64,000 bases of DNA from PALSA-607 sp963737705 (lineage in GTDB: Bacteria; Actinomycetota; Actinomycetes; Acidothermales; Acidothermaceae), in contig CAVTTP010000008.1 in assembly GCA_963737705.1 (NCBI GenBank), positions 62,001-126,000 on the forward strand. Direction: 5' to 3'. Of the stretch, positions 39,952 through 48,067 are shown one piece after another (positions within the stretch are counted from its first letter, which is position 1; each line of letters opens with the position of its first letter). Under the pieces are notes generated by a model. It made no database searches and was not told where the DNA came from. It worked only from the letters and a program-made list of their open reading frames with translations. A program made the position numbers and the translations under genes.

Positions 39952-40868
39952 CAGCCGAATACCTCGTGCGCCCGGCGGAGTTGTGCGAGAACGACGTCCT
40001 CGTCGAGTCGGATCGCGTAGCTCGAGAACCGCAAGATGCGGTCGCCACCCAGGACGAGTTCGTTCTGGCGCCGCGCGTCCGCCCAATAGTTCTGCGCACG
40101 CAGGTGGAAGCCGCCGTCGACCTCGACTGCGAAGGTGCCGAAGTCCGCGTCGAGATAGCGGCGCCGCCCGGACGAGTCGAACCGAATCGATTGCCGAATT
40201 GGCGGCGGCAAGCCGGCCTTGCGGGCGAGCTTGAAGAAGTCGATCTCGGAGAGCGAGTCCGCTCCACCCTCGATATCGCTGAGGATGGACAGCAGAATCC
40301 CGCAGTGGCGCACCTCGCCAGCCGCCGCAAGTTCGCGTCGAAGTGCAGCCGCAGGAACGACTCCTTGTTGCACTGATGCCGCCAGCAGCGCACACGCCAC
40401 ACGCGCCCTCGGCGTCCACGCCGCTGCGTCGATGATCGCTCTACTCCGACCTACCGTCGGCAGTCCGAAGCTGGGTGTGATGTCTCGCTCCGCGAACCGC
40501 CGCGAGATGTGCCAATGAACGCCGTCGATGGGCCGCGGTGAGCCGTCGCTGTGCGTGACTAGCGCGTCGACAGCGTCTGGTGCGAATCCGCGTAGGCCAT
40601 AGCGCTTGGCCGCCGTCCGTGCGGTAAGTGCGACTAGACCGGGCGCGGTCAAGACGGCCGCCCATTGCAGCTGGTCCCCACTCGGGATTCCGCTGTGGAG
40701 GACGAACGCGTTCCCAAGCTGCTGCCACTGGCCCGACCTGACGCGTCGTCGAGCTGCATCGCTGTCGTATCCGGCGGTCGATAGCTGCGTCCGGCTCAAC
40801 ACCATCGACTGGGTCTCGGCGAGGTCGTGAAGGGCGAGGAGGTTCTGGCGCGCTGATTGCTTGGGCAT
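39951..40868 (-). CDS. AbiEi-type N-terminal domain plus DUF559 endonuclease-like protein
   Basis: A 305-residue protein. Residues about 8-60 resemble the winged-helix start of AbiEi-family antitoxin-like proteins (LSRTQLSTAGYDSDAARRRVRSG in two parts, then WQQLGNAFVLHSG). The C-terminal 100 residues resemble DUF559/Vsr-type nuclease folds: RRYLDADFGTFAVEVDGGFH, with acidic residues in DADF and VEVDG, then ARRQNELVLGGDRILRFSSYAIRLD (17 and 8 residues). No nuclease activity is proven for such proteins. Similar genes are often scattered and strain-variable in actinobacteria. Two 48-bp hairpin elements flank it, and it interrupts the mqnC-to-menG gene order. Confidence 0.78.
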   Translation of the reverse strand: MPKQSARQNLLALHDLAETQSMVLSRTQLSTAGYDSDAARRRVRSGQWQQLGNAFVLHSGIPSGDQLQWAAVLTAPGLVALTARTAAKRYGLRGFAPDAVDALVTHSDGSPRPIDGVHWHISRRFAERDITPSFGLPTVGRSRAIIDAAAWTPRARVACALLAASVQQGVVPAAALRRELAAAGEVRHCGILLSILSDIEGGADSLSEIDFFKLARKAGLPPPIRQSIRFDSSGRRRYLDADFGTFAVEVDGGFHLRAQNYWADARRQNELVLGGDRILRFSSYAIRLDEDVVLAQLRRAHEVFG

Positions 40869-40907
40869 TCACCCAGGCTTCGGCAGCACGACAGGACAGA
40901 ACCCTCA

Positions 40908-40955
40908 ACTTGGAAGGTTGTGGACGCGGTCTAGAGCGTCCACAGGCTTCCAAGT
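40908..40955. repeat. 48-bp hairpin element, copy 2
   Basis: Outer arms ACTTGGAAG (40908-40916) and CTTCCAAGT (40947-40955), inner arms TGTGGACGC (40919-40927) and GCGTCCACA (40936-40944), eight-base loop GGTCTAGA. It lies 40 bases upstream of the DUF559 gene start and 27 bases before the deaminase gene. This copy is the more perfect hairpin of the pair. Confidence 0.92.
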
Positions 40956-40982
40956 CGGGACGCTTAAGGCGGCCCTGCGAGG

Positions 40983-42059
40983 ATGGGCGGCGTGGCGGAC
41001 TATCCGAAGATCGAGCTGCACGTCCACCTTGAGGGGACGGTCCAGCCGCGCACGCTCCTCGATCTCGCGCACCGAAACGACCTGCCGCTTCCCGTCGACA
41101 GCGTCGAAGAGCTGGCCGCCCTCTACGAGTTCACCGACTTCGCGCATTTCATCGAGGTCTGGATCCTGACCACCAACGTGATGCGCACGGCTGACGACTT
41201 CCGGCAGATTGTGGTCGACTACGCGGCGCAGGCAGCTCAACACGGTGCCGTCTACCTCGAGGCCATCTTCTCCCCGATCGAGCGAGTGGTCCGGGGAGTG
41301 AGCTGGGACGACCTCTTCGAGGGTTACTGCGACGGTGCCCAGCAGGCGCAGGAGGAGCACGGTGTCGTCGTCCGCCTGACGCCTGATTCCTACCGAGGGG
41401 CCGACGTCGAGCTGACCGAAGAACTCGCCCGCCGCGCCGTCGCCTACCGTGATCGCGGCATTGTCGGGCTCGGCCTTGGTGGCCCGGAGGCGGGTTTTGC
41501 GCCGCAGCCCTACAAGCGTGCGTTCGAGATCGCCAAGGCGGGCGGGCTCGCCTCCGTTCCACACGCGGGCGAATCGGCCGGTGCCGAGTCGGTCAGGGAG
41601 ACGCTCGAGACCCTCCACGCAGACCGCATCAGGCACGGGATTCGGGCGATCGACGACGCCGACCTGACGGCCGAGTTAGCCGCCCGCGAGATCGTGCTCG
41701 ACGTCTGCCCGACGTCCAATCTGCGCACCCGCAGCGTCACCGATCTCGACGCCCACCCCCTCCCACGCCTCATTGCTGCCGGGGTTAGCTGCTCGCTTGG
41801 CACCGACGATCCGGCGATGTTTGGCACCGACCTCGGTCGCGAGCACCAGATCGCGCACCGGCTCGGCGTCGCGCCCTCAGCGCTGTTCACAGCAGGCCTG
41901 CAAGGCGTGATGTGCGACGACACGACGAAAGCCCTGGTACGGACGGCGGGTGCGGCGATCGACTGGGCGGCCGTCGACGCAGTAGCAAGTGCGGCCACGG
42001 ACGGCACGCACAGTGAAGTCGCACACAGTGACATCGCACGCAAGGGACCGACCCCGTGA
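40983..42059 (+). CDS. adenosine deaminase family protein, probable aminofutalosine deaminase
   Basis: The 358-residue metal-dependent deaminase shows HVHLEG (zinc ligands near the start), VPHAGESAGAES, RHGIRAI and the metal/catalytic SLGTDDPAMFG. Because it lies between mqnC and menG it could deaminate 6-amino-6-deoxyfutalosine to futalosine, the step after MqnE in organisms that use MqnB. HLEG rather than HLDG is weakly in favour. Ordinary adenosine deaminase remains possible. ATG at 40983; a GTG three codons on is an alternative. menG overlaps its stop. Confidence 0.87.
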   Translation: MGGVADYPKIELHVHLEGTVQPRTLLDLAHRNDLPLPVDSVEELAALYEFTDFAHFIEVWILTTNVMRTADDFRQIVVDYAAQAAQHGAVYLEAIFSPIERVVRGVSWDDLFEGYCDGAQQAQEEHGVVVRLTPDSYRGADVELTEELARRAVAYRDRGIVGLGLGGPEAGFAPQPYKRAFEIAKAGGLASVPHAGESAGAESVRETLETLHADRIRHGIRAIDDADLTAELAAREIVLDVCPTSNLRTRSVTDLDAHPLPRLIAAGVSCSLGTDDPAMFGTDLGREHQIAHRLGVAPSALFTAGLQGVMCDDTTKALVRTAGAAIDWAAVDAVASAATDGTHSEVAHSDIARKGPTP

Positions 42060-42772
42060 CGCCGACCCGCGCTGACCTGGGCAAGCAGCCCGCCGAGGTC
42101 GCGGCCATGTTCGACGATGTGGCGCCGCGGTACGACCTCGTCAACGACGTGCTCTCGCTCGGCCAAGACCGCAGCTGGCGCAAGGTGGTCGCGCGTGCGG
42201 TCGGCGCGACCAAGGGAGAGCTGGTGCTCGACGTTGCCGCCGGCACCGGCACGTCGTCCGCGTCGTTCACGACCGCTGGCGCGAAATGCGTGGCCACCGA
42301 CTTCTCCCTCGGCATGTTGCGCCAAGGCGCCCGGCAGCGAGGCGGCGCAGCGATCGGGGGAGTGCGGTTCGTGGCCGGAGACGCGCTCGCGCTGCCGTTC
42401 GCCGATGAGTCCTTCGATGCGGTCACGATCTCGTTCGGGCTGCGCAACGTCCACGACGTCGATGCGGCGCTGCGCGACCTCAAGCGGGTGACAAAGCCGG
42501 GCGGCCGGCTCGTCATCTGCGAGTTCAGCTCTCCGACCTGGACCCCCTTCCACCGGGCCTACGACGCGTACCTGGGCTTTATGCCGTCTGTCGTGAAGAA
42601 GGTCAGCTCGAATCCCGACTCCTACGTCTACCTCGCCGAGTCGATCAGGGCATGGCCCGCGCAGGCGGAGCTCGCCGAGCACATCCAGGCGGCGGGCTGG
42701 ACCAGCGTCGCCTGGCGTAACCTCACTGGCGGAATCGTCGCCGTCCATCGGGCGAAGCGGTCGGCGGCGTAG
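42056..42772 (+). CDS. menG: demethylmenaquinone methyltransferase (UbiE/MenG)
   Basis: A 238-residue SAM methyltransferase that methylates demethylmenaquinone, the last step of ring synthesis. Visible are PAEVAAMFDDVAPRYDLVND at the start, motif I LVLDVAAGTGTSS, the UbiE signature DAVTISFGLRNVHD and GGRLVICEFS. GTG overlaps the deaminase stop (GTGA). A Rex operator and the menJ/nuo promoter lie in the next 100 bases. Confidence 0.94.
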   Translation: MTPTRADLGKQPAEVAAMFDDVAPRYDLVNDVLSLGQDRSWRKVVARAVGATKGELVLDVAAGTGTSSASFTTAGAKCVATDFSLGMLRQGARQRGGAAIGGVRFVAGDALALPFADESFDAVTISFGLRNVHDVDAALRDLKRVTKPGGRLVICEFSSPTWTPFHRAYDAYLGFMPSVVKKVSSNPDSYVYLAESIRAWPAQAELAEHIQAAGWTSVAWRNLTGGIVAVHRAKRSAA

Positions 42773-42808
42773 CGTGCGCACCGACGGCATATGCTTCCCT
42801 AGCCGGTC

Positions 42809-42826
42809 TCGTGAACCCGTTCACAA
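42809..42826. promoter_or_regulatory. Rex operator before menJ-nuo
   Basis: TCGTGAACCCGTTCACAA matches the Rex consensus TTGTGAA-N4-TTCACAA with one arm mismatch and has the same CCCG centre as the operator before rex. It lies 46 bases before the menJ-like start. Confidence 0.88.
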
Positions 42827-42848
42827 GGGTCGGCGCGCGGCATACCCG
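42820..42848 (+). promoter_or_regulatory. menJ-nuo promoter (-35 TTCACA, -10 TACCCG)
   Basis: TTCACA at 42820-42825 and TACCCG at 42843-42848 are separated by 17 bases. The -35 is the right half of the Rex operator, as expected for repression. AGGTGG at 42860-42865 is the ribosome binding site of the following gene. Confidence 0.5.
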
Positions 42849-42871
42849 CTTTCGGCCTAGGTGGTGAATCC

Positions 42872-44251
42872 GTGACAGGCAAGGCAGCCGATGGCGGCTC
42901 CGCGACGCCTAGCCCGGTAGCGGCAGCGTCGGCAATGGCGGCAGCGTCGGCAGTGCTGGCGGATTCCCTACCGGCCGGCACCCCGACCACAGAGGCCGAC
43001 GTGATCGTGGTGGGTGCTGGTCCCGCCGGATCCGCGACCGCCGCCCACCTCGCGCAAGCAGGCCTGTCAGTAGCGCTCCTCGAGAAGTCCGCGTTCCCGC
43101 GGGAGAAGGTCTGCGGCGACGGCCTCACGCCCCGGGCGGTCAAGCAACTGGTGAAGCTCGGTATCGACACCAGCGCCGAAGCGGGTTGGCTACAGAACAA
43201 GGGACTCCGGATCCTCGCCGGCGGCATGCGCGTTGAGTTGCCGTGGCCCGAGCTCGGCAGCTTCCCCGACTACGGACTCGTCCGAACCCGGCTCGACTTC
43301 GATCAGATCCTCGCCCGGCGGGCGCAAAAGCTAGGCGTCGCGCTCCACGAACAGACCGCTGCAACGCAGCCGGTGATCGACAGCGGATCGGGTCGCGTGG
43401 TCGGTGTGATGGCCCGCCCCATCGGCGCTTCGCGCGACATCATGTTCAAGGCGCCGGTCATCGTCGCCGCTGACGGCAACTCCAGCCGTTTTTCCCTCGC
43501 GCTCGGGCTCCATCGCCGCGAGAACCGGCCTATGGGTGTCGCGTATCGCCGCTACTTCGAGTCGCCGCGCCACGACGACAACTGGCTCGAATCGTGGCTC
43601 GAACTCTGGGACCGCCATGAGGGCAAGGACCGGCTGCTTCCCGGCTACGGCTGGGTGTTCGGCATGGGCGACGGCACGAGCAACGTCGGGCTGGGCATTT
43701 TGAACACCTCTTCTTCCTTCCGCAACGTCGACTACCGCCAACTGCTGAAAAGGTGGACGGCGGGCATGCCCAAGGAGTGGGGATTCGACGAGGAGCATTC
43801 GCGGGGTCCGGTGCGGGGTGCGGCGTTGCCGATGGGCTTCAACCGCAAGCCGCATTACGACCGCGGAGTGCTCTTGGTCGGCGACGCCGGCGGCATGGTC
43901 AATCCGTGCAACGGCGAGGGCATCGCGTATGCGATGGAGTCGGGTGAGCTAGCGGCGGAGATCATTGCGCAGGCGCTGGCCAGGCCGGCCGGACTTCCGC
44001 GCGAGCGCGCCTTGCACGGCTATCCAAAGGCGCTCGATGACCGTTACGGCGGTTACTACACGGTCGGGCGGGTGTTCGTGAATCTCATCGGCAAGCCCGG
44101 CGTCATGCGACTGCTGACCCGTCACGGGATGTCGCATCCGACCATCATGCGGTTCACCTTGAAGATGCTCGCGAACCTCACGGATCCCAAGGGCGGCGAC
44201 GCGATGGACCGCATCATCAACGGACTCACCCGGATCGCCCCTGCCGCCTGA
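42872..44251 (+). CDS. menJ: geranylgeranyl reductase family FAD protein, MenJ-like
   Basis: A 459-residue flavoprotein. After about 38 disordered residues the FAD dinucleotide motif is VIVVGAGPAGSATAAHLA, followed by EKVCGDGLTPRAV, YGWVFGMGDG and the second FAD motif LLVGDAGGMVNPCNGEGI. Family members reduce polyprenyl double bonds; mycobacterial MenJ saturates one isoprene of menaquinone. Context (menG upstream, nuo downstream) favours that role. GTG start with AGGTGG. It is the first gene after the second Rex operator and probably leads the nuo transcript, with only 75 bases before nuoA. Confidence 0.88.
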   Translation: MTGKAADGGSATPSPVAAASAMAAASAVLADSLPAGTPTTEADVIVVGAGPAGSATAAHLAQAGLSVALLEKSAFPREKVCGDGLTPRAVKQLVKLGIDTSAEAGWLQNKGLRILAGGMRVELPWPELGSFPDYGLVRTRLDFDQILARRAQKLGVALHEQTAATQPVIDSGSGRVVGVMARPIGASRDIMFKAPVIVAADGNSSRFSLALGLHRRENRPMGVAYRRYFESPRHDDNWLESWLELWDRHEGKDRLLPGYGWVFGMGDGTSNVGLGILNTSSSFRNVDYRQLLKRWTAGMPKEWGFDEEHSRGPVRGAALPMGFNRKPHYDRGVLLVGDAGGMVNPCNGEGIAYAMESGELAAEIIAQALARPAGLPRERALHGYPKALDDRYGGYYTVGRVFVNLIGKPGVMRLLTRHGMSHPTIMRFTLKMLANLTDPKGGDAMDRIINGLTRIAPAA

Positions 44252-44326
44252 CCCCCGCGCAGGACGCGCTTCGCGCCCACCTAGACTGACACGGCCCTAG
44301 TCGGCAAGCGAGAGTGAGGAACCACG

Positions 44327-44695
44327 GTGAGCACCAACGCCAGTTACGTACCTCTCCTCGCACTGTTCCTGCTCGCTGCCGGGTTCGCAGTCTTCTCGAT
44401 TCTCATGGGCAGCCTGAGTGGGCCGAAGCGCTACAACCGCGCGAAGTACGACGCGTACGAGTGCGGCATCGAGCCGACGCCGCAACCGATCGGCGGAGGC
44501 AAGTTCCCGGTGAAGTACTACCTCACCGCGATGCTGTTCATCGTCTTCGACATCGAAATCATCTTCTTGTATCCGTGGGCAGTTGCGTTCCAGCACCTCG
44601 GGGTTTTCGGCCTCGTCGAAATGGTGCTGTTCATCCTCACCGTGTTCGTCGCGTACGTGTACGTGTGGCGTCGCGGCGGACTGGAATGGGACTGA
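44327..44695 (+). CDS. nuoA: NADH-quinone oxidoreductase subunit A
   Basis: A 122-residue membrane subunit of Complex I with three helices. Conserved signatures are KRYNRAKYDAYECGIEP and KFPVKYYLTAMLFIVFDIEIIFLYPW (in its two halves), which line the quinone site entrance. GTG start with GTGAGGAAC ahead. First of fourteen nuo genes in standard order. Confidence 0.97.
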   Translation: MSTNASYVPLLALFLLAAGFAVFSILMGSLSGPKRYNRAKYDAYECGIEPTPQPIGGGKFPVKYYLTAMLFIVFDIEIIFLYPWAVAFQHLGVFGLVEMVLFILTVFVAYVYVWRRGGLEWD

Positions 44696-44704
44696 GAACC
44701 AGAC

Positions 44705-45255
<551 letters not shown>

Positions 45256-45259
<4 letters not shown>

Positions 45260-45906
45260 GCGATCAGCCGGCCGGCCAGCCGCCGACGGCGCCCGTCATG
45301 AGCGGTGCCGAATCCGAGGTTGGTGCTGTCCCTGCGCAGTCGACGGGGTCAGCGCCTTCGACCCCGCGCCCCTACGGCGGGTACTTCGACGAGGTCGCCG
45401 ATGCGCTGGCGCAGGCCTACCCGGGCGTGGCGCAGGCGATCGAGCGCTCGATCGTCGACCGCGGCGAACTGACGCTGCATGTGCGCCGGGAGAAGCTCCG
45501 CGATCTCGCCCAGCCGTTGCGCGACGACCAGGATCTGCGCTTCGAGCTCCTCTCGTCACTCTCGGGTGTGCACTATCCGATGGACACCGGCCGCGAACTG
45601 CACGTCGTTTACGAGCTGACCTCCATGACGCACAACCGCCGCATCAGGCTCGAAGTCGCGGCGCCTGACGACGACCCGCATGTCCCATCAGTCGTTTCGG
45701 TCTGGCCGACGGCCGACTTCCAGGAGCGCGAGACCTGGGACATGTTCGGTGTCATCTTCGACGGGCATCCCGCGCTGACGCGCATCATGATGCCCGACGA
45801 CTGGCCGGGGCATCCGCAGCGCAAGGACTACCCACTCGGCGGCATCCCGGTCGAGTACAAGGGCGCCACAATTCCGCCGCCCGATGAACGTAGGCAATAC
45901 GCATGA
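45256..45906 (+). CDS. nuoC: NADH-quinone oxidoreductase subunit C
   Basis: A 216-residue peripheral-arm subunit. The first 35 residues are low-complexity (Pro/Ala/Ser/Gly) and precede the conserved domain, with ERETWDMFGVIFDGHP and DWPGHPQRKDYPLGG as the 30-kDa subunit signature. Separate from nuoD, unlike the enteric fusion. GTG start, with nuoD overlapping by ATGA. Confidence 0.97.
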
Positions 45907-47231
45907 CGACGACCGATCCTTACGCGGGTGTGCGCGAGACCACTGAGGGCCGCGTCTACACAGTGACCGGTGGCGACTGGGACGACCTCGCAGCCGACGT
46001 GACGACCGAGCACGCGGAGCGCGTCGTTGTGAACATGGGTCCGCAGCATCCGTCGACGCACGGGGTGCTGCGGCTCATCCTCGAACTCGACGGCGAGACC
46101 ATCACGCAGGCCAGACTCGCGATCGGCTACCTGCACACCGGCATCGAGAAGAACTGCGAGTACCGCAACTTCACTCAAGCCGTCACGTTCCTGACCCGCG
46201 CCGATTACCTCTCACCACTGTTCACCGAGACCGGCTACTCGATGGCGGTCGAGAAGTTGCTCGGCATCACCGACGAAGTCCCGGTGCGTGCCCAAGTGAT
46301 CCGCGTGATGATGATGGAGCTCAACCGGATCTCCTCGCACCTCGTCTGGCTTGGCACGGGCGGTCTCGAGATCGGCGCCCTGTCGGCAATGCTCTATGCG
46401 TTTCGCGAGCGCGAACTCATCCTCGACATCTTCGAGATGGTCACCGGTCTGCGGATGAACCACGCATACATTCGTCCCGGCGGCGTGATTCAGGATCTGC
46501 CGCCCGGCGCTGTCGAGAAGATTCGCGAGTTCGTGCAACTCATGCCCGGAAAGGTCGACGAGTACAGCAATCTGCTGACCGGACAACCGATCTGGATCGC
46601 GCGGTTGCAAGGCATCGGCTATCTCGACGTCAACGCCTGCGTCGCCCTCGGAGTCACTGGTCCGCTACTGCGTGCGGCGGGCCTGCCGTGGGACTTGCGC
46701 AAGAGCCAGCCGTACTGCGGCTACGAGACCTACGAGTTCGACGTCCCGACGCAACAAGAAGGCGACTGCTTCGCACGCTTCCTGGTTCGGCTCGACGAGA
46801 TTCGCGAGTCGGTCAAGATCATCGAACAGTGCCTTGACCGGCTTCGTCCGGGCCCGGTCATGGTCGAGGACAAGAAGATCGCGTGGCCTGCGCAACTTGC
46901 CCTCGGTGCCGACGGCATGGGCAACTCACTCGACCACATCCGGCACATCATGGCGACGTCGATGGAGTCGCTCATCCACCACTTCAAGCTGGTCACCGAG
47001 GGGTTCCACGTACCGCCCGGCCAGGTGTACGTACCGATCGAATCACCTCGCGGACAACTCGGCGTACACCTCGTGAGTGATGGCGGCACGAAGCCGTATC
47101 GCGTACACCTGCGCGAGCCATCGTTCGTGAACCTGCAGGCGGTCCCGGCGGTGTGCGAGGGCAGCCTCATCGCCGACGTCATCGCGTCGGTCGCGAGCCT
47201 CGATCCGGTGATGGGTGGGTGCGACCGTTGA
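45903..47231 (+). CDS. nuoD: NADH-quinone oxidoreductase subunit D
   Basis: The 442-residue 49-kDa-type subunit helps form the quinone-binding cavity with NuoB. Signature segments are NMGPQHPSTHGVLRL, GYLHTGIEKNCEYR, RADYLSPLFTE and ESPRGQLGVHLVSDG. ATG start; the C-terminus ends in a GGCDR. Confidence 0.98.
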   Translation: MTTTDPYAGVRETTEGRVYTVTGGDWDDLAADVTTEHAERVVVNMGPQHPSTHGVLRLILELDGETITQARLAIGYLHTGIEKNCEYRNFTQAVTFLTRADYLSPLFTETGYSMAVEKLLGITDEVPVRAQVIRVMMMELNRISSHLVWLGTGGLEIGALSAMLYAFRERELILDIFEMVTGLRMNHAYIRPGGVIQDLPPGAVEKIREFVQLMPGKVDEYSNLLTGQPIWIARLQGIGYLDVNACVALGVTGPLLRAAGLPWDLRKSQPYCGYETYEFDVPTQQEGDCFARFLVRLDEIRESVKIIEQCLDRLRPGPVMVEDKKIAWPAQLALGADGMGNSLDHIRHIMATSMESLIHHFKLVTEGFHVPPGQVYVPIESPRGQLGVHLVSDGGTKPYRVHLREPSFVNLQAVPAVCEGSLIADVIASVASLDPVMGGCDR

Positions 47232-48067
47232 GTCACAGCCACAGTGAGCCGAACGGCCTGCCGACCGTCACGCTCGACCCACGGCTCGGTCCTGGCGCGA
47301 CGCTTGCCGATCCAATGTCGGACGACGCAAAGGCGCGCGTCCGCGAGCTCGGCGCGCAGGTCATCGCGCGCTACCCGCGGGCGCGATCGGCGATGATGCC
47401 GCTGCTCTACCTCGTGCAAGCCGAGCAGGGTTACGTGTCACCCGACGGCATCAAGCTGGTCGCCGAGCTTCTTGGGTTGACGACGGCCGAGGTCGCGGCG
47501 GTGAGCACGTTCTACACGATGTACAAGCGTCGCACCTGCGGTGACTATCACGTCGGCGTCTGCACAAACACCCTGTGCGCGATCCTTGGCGGCGACGCCA
47601 TTTTTGCTGCGCTTAAAGAACATCTCGGTGTCGGCAACGCCGGTACGACGCCTGACAACAAGGTGACTCTCGAGCACATCGAGTGCAACGCGGCGTGCGA
47701 CTACGCCCCGGTGGTCATGGTCAACTGGGAGTTCTTCGACAATCAGACCGTCGAGAGCGCGAAGGAACTCGTCGACAAGTTGCGCGCGGGCGACCTGCCC
47801 TTGCCGACGCGCGGCGCGCGGCTGATCACGCACGTGGAGACGTCACGGGTTCTTGCAGGTTTTCCCGACGCTTTGGTCGGTGAAGGCCCGTCTGCTGGTC
47901 CGCAATCGCTGGTCGGTCTCGAGTTGGCGAAAGAGCGCGGCGACACTGCTCCGGCCGTCGACAAGCAAGCGTCCGCAAAGAGCGCACCTGCGAACAGCGA
48001 TGCTCCCCCGGCGGCCGGCACCACTGCGGGCGATTACGGCCGGCCTAAAGGCAAGGACGCGTCATGA
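47228..48067 (+). CDS. nuoE: NADH-quinone oxidoreductase subunit E
   Basis: A 279-residue thioredoxin-fold subunit with the [2Fe-2S] cluster N1a. Ligands are in VCTNTLCAILGG and IECNAACDYAPVVMVN. Family members are about 160-240 residues; here a C-terminal Ala/Lys/Pro-rich tail of about 60 residues is added. I chose TTG at 47228, which overlaps the nuoD stop as TTGA like its neighbours; GTG at 47219 is the alternative. Confidence 0.94.
   Translation: MSHSHSEPNGLPTVTLDPRLGPGATLADPMSDDAKARVRELGAQVIARYPRARSAMMPLLYLVQAEQGYVSPDGIKLVAELLGLTTAEVAAVSTFYTMYKRRTCGDYHVGVCTNTLCAILGGDAIFAALKEHLGVGNAGTTPDNKVTLEHIECNAACDYAPVVMVNWEFFDNQTVESAKELVDKLRAGDLPLPTRGARLITHVETSRVLAGFPDALVGEGPSAGPQSLVGLELAKERGDTAPAVDKQASAKSAPANSDAPPAAGTTAGDYGRPKGKDAS

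Noticed and set aside
39107..40402. 431-codon minus-strand frame across mqnC and the DUF559 gene
   Set aside because: It spans two convincing genes in other frames and shows no coherent domain of its own.
44252..44326. GC-rich inverted repeat (GCGCTTCGCGC near 44267) between the menJ-like gene and nuoA as a terminator
   Set aside because: The stem is only four bases with a three-base loop, too weak to separate menJ from nuo.
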